From Gemmatimonadota bacterium (lineage in GTDB: Bacteria; Gemmatimonadota; Gemmatimonadetes; Gemmatimonadales; GWC2-71-9): a stretch of DNA of 35,876 nt. Shown here in pieces: positions 34,693-35,876 of the stretch. Position 1 is the first letter of the stretch, and every line of letters begins with the position of its first letter. Made by a program: the position numbers and the translations under genes. The stretch lies in the NCBI GenBank assembly GCA_003246755.1, contig QKDC01000109.1, forward strand, positions 1-35,876, written 5' to 3'. The notes under the pieces are model-generated. The model was not told where the DNA came from and ran no database searches. It saw only the letters and a list, made by a program, of their open reading frames with translations.

Positions 34693-34714
34693 ACTCGGGA
34701 TGATCAGCCCGAGT
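34693..34714. terminator. Hairpin between convergent genes
   Basis: ACTCGGG (34693-34699), 8-nt loop, CCCGAGT (34708-34714): perfect 7-bp stem in the 37-nt gap between the two convergent stops, followed on the plus strand by ATTTCA. The T-run is poor on both strands; it is most likely a shared, moderate terminator. Confidence 0.55.
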
Positions 34715-34717
34715 ATT

Positions 34718-35876
34718 TCAGACAGCGCGCTCGATCTCCAGCATCCCGACGAGTCTGCTCACTGCCTCGCGGACGAACGCGGGGTCCTCAGCGTGAGCGT
34801 CGATCTCGACGACTTCGACGCCCGACGGTAGACCCGATCTGAGTGCAGCGAAGAACGCTTCGTCGCTCTCCGCATCGTATAGCGGGCCGCCGGGAATGGA
34901 GTAGCGCCCGACTCCGCGAAGGGGAAGCATGAACACTGTCTTTCCCTTGGTGCTTTGAAGACGCCGGCACACCTCGTCGGCCACCTGGACGAATTCCTCG
35001 CGATTGAGGCGCGGCACGAAGATCACCGGGCTGTGAAACACGTGCAGGTGGTCCTTGTACCTCCTGGGCACGACGTTGGGTTCGACGAACAACCCCAAGT
35101 GCTCTGCCCCTCCAGGGCAGATCACCTGCGGCAACCCCAGGCTGCCCGCCACGGTGAGACGTTCAGGGCCACCTGCCCGGAGACCGCCGAACACGTCGTC
35201 CGCGATTTCGCCGAGTGCGTAGTCGAAGACGGCGTCCACCACACCCTCCTTCATCAACTGCTCCATCGCCCGACCGCCGGAACCGACAGCATGGAACACG
35301 ACGACGTCGCAGCCCGCTTCCCGGAACAGTTTGACCGCGAGAGTGGCACCTTCGGTCAGCACACCGAGGTTGGTCATCGCGACCAGCGGTCGATCGCTGG
35401 CTCGGGTTTCTACACCTCCGTCACCTTGCGCCATCCCATACGCGGCGGCCGCCGCATTTGCGAGGATTCGTTCGGTGAACGGATTCAAGCCCATCAAATC
35501 GCTGACCGAGAACATCATGGTGATGTCTTTGATGCCGACGAACGATGAGGTGTCGCCAGACGCAACCGTGGAGACCATCAGTTTCGGAAACCCATAGGGC
35601 AGCGCTTGCATCACCTGAGTGCAGGATGTGGTTCCCTGTGTACCGCCGATACCGAGCACCGCGTGCGCTCCACCGGAACCGATCAGATCGAGCAGGATCT
35701 TGGTGGCGCCTGCGGTCATGATCGGTGCGGCCTTCTCCCGAGTCGGCCCTTCGAGTAGAGCAGACAACTCCGCGCCACCAGCCCTCGCGACGTCTTGCCT
35801 GCTCACATCCGGAGCCGTCTGTGGTTCGCCGACGACCCCCATGTCGATCAAGGTGGCCTTGCCGCCAAGAGACTCG
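34718..35876 (-). CDS. Tm-1-like ATP-binding (UPF0261) protein, N-terminus cut by right edge
   Basis: 386 codons visible; the frame continues past 35876, since the codons before the TTG at 35851 (ESLGGKAT) still read as coding. Full-length members have about 400 residues. Diagnostic blocks are VLGIGGTQGTTSCTQVMQAL, LPYGFPKLMVSTVASGDTSS, GIKDITMMFSVSDLMGLNP, VFHAVGSGGRAMEQL and PRLNREEFVQVADEV. The family is named after tomato Tm-1, which binds viral replication protein; its bacterial role is unknown. Here it converges with a hydroxyproline dehydratase-like gene, so a catabolic role is only a suggestion. Confidence 0.9.
   Translation of the reverse strand, partial: ESLGGKATLIDMGVVGEPQTAPDVSRQDVARAGGAELSALLEGPTREKAAPIMTAGATKILLDLIGSGGAHAVLGIGGTQGTTSCTQVMQALPYGFPKLMVSTVASGDTSSFVGIKDITMMFSVSDLMGLNPFTERILANAAAAAYGMAQGDGGVETRASDRPLVAMTNLGVLTEGATLAVKLFREAGCDVVVFHAVGSGGRAMEQLMKEGVVDAVFDYALGEIADDVFGGLRAGGPERLTVAGSLGLPQVICPGGAEHLGLFVEPNVVPRRYKDHLHVFHSPVIFVPRLNREEFVQVADEVCRRLQSTKGKTVFMLPLRGVGRYSIPGGPLYDAESDEAFFAALRSGLPSGVEVVEIDAHAEDPAFVREAVSRLVGMLEIERAV

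Noticed and set aside
1-35876. Insertion sequences, phage genes, CRISPR arrays
   Set aside because: I saw no transposase, integrase, terminal inverted repeats or regularly spaced direct repeats.

Overview
The window is GC-rich, densely packed bacterial chromosomal DNA. Its gene content best fits Gemmatimonadota, with Acidobacteriota as the main alternative. The clues are two ADOP/MacB-type permeases with separate ATPases and a MacA-like adaptor, an NtrY/NtrC-type two-component pair, an M20 peptidase, a DUF6632 protein and several secreted proteins without known function. This assignment is inferred from family content, not from a marker gene. I saw no insertion sequence, phage gene or CRISPR array.

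Layout. Positions 1-6113 hold the start of a TolC-like outer-membrane protein (leaves the window on the left), a divergent creatininase-family protein, a very large NtrY-like sensor kinase, a small Spy/CpxP-like periplasmic protein, a nested GC-rich hairpin and a hypothetical gene. Positions 17752 down to 6116 form one minus-strand unit: efflux adaptor, two ABC ATPases, two large permeases, a sigma-54-dependent response regulator, and a histidine kinase that runs in frame into an M20 peptidase. Just upstream of this unit is a near-consensus -24/-12 promoter, and about 120 bp upstream of the predicted start a 34-bp symmetric dyad. The unit's own regulator probably controls it there.

Positions 25760 down to 17942 form a complete tryptophan operon: trpL-aroF-trpE-trpG-trpD-trpCF-trpB-trpA. 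Adjacent structural genes overlap by 4-8 nt, except trpG/trpD which are 1 nt apart. The leader encodes a 24-residue peptide with four Trp codons, followed by an intrinsic terminator and a 13-bp competing antiterminator. This is a full classical trp attenuator, which also places DAHP synthase under tryptophan control. TrpE looks enteric-like and trpC/trpF are fused, so transfer of a whole-pathway operon is a reasonable hypothesis.

Positions 25775-35876 hold a class V aminotransferase, a repeat-containing exported protein, small hypothetical genes, an ECF sigma factor with an anti-sigma factor that carries a YCII/DGPF-like domain outside the membrane, tRNA-Ala(TGC) with a terminator, DUF488 and DUF6632 proteins, a TetR repressor with an operator over its own promoter, an enolase-superfamily enzyme resembling cis-3-hydroxy-L-proline dehydratase, and a Tm-1-like (UPF0261) protein that runs off the right edge. 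No gene-free stretch exceeds about 300 bases.

The strongest findings are the trp attenuator, the sigma-54 circuit on the efflux operon, the kinase-peptidase fusion and the anti-sigma/YCII fusion.
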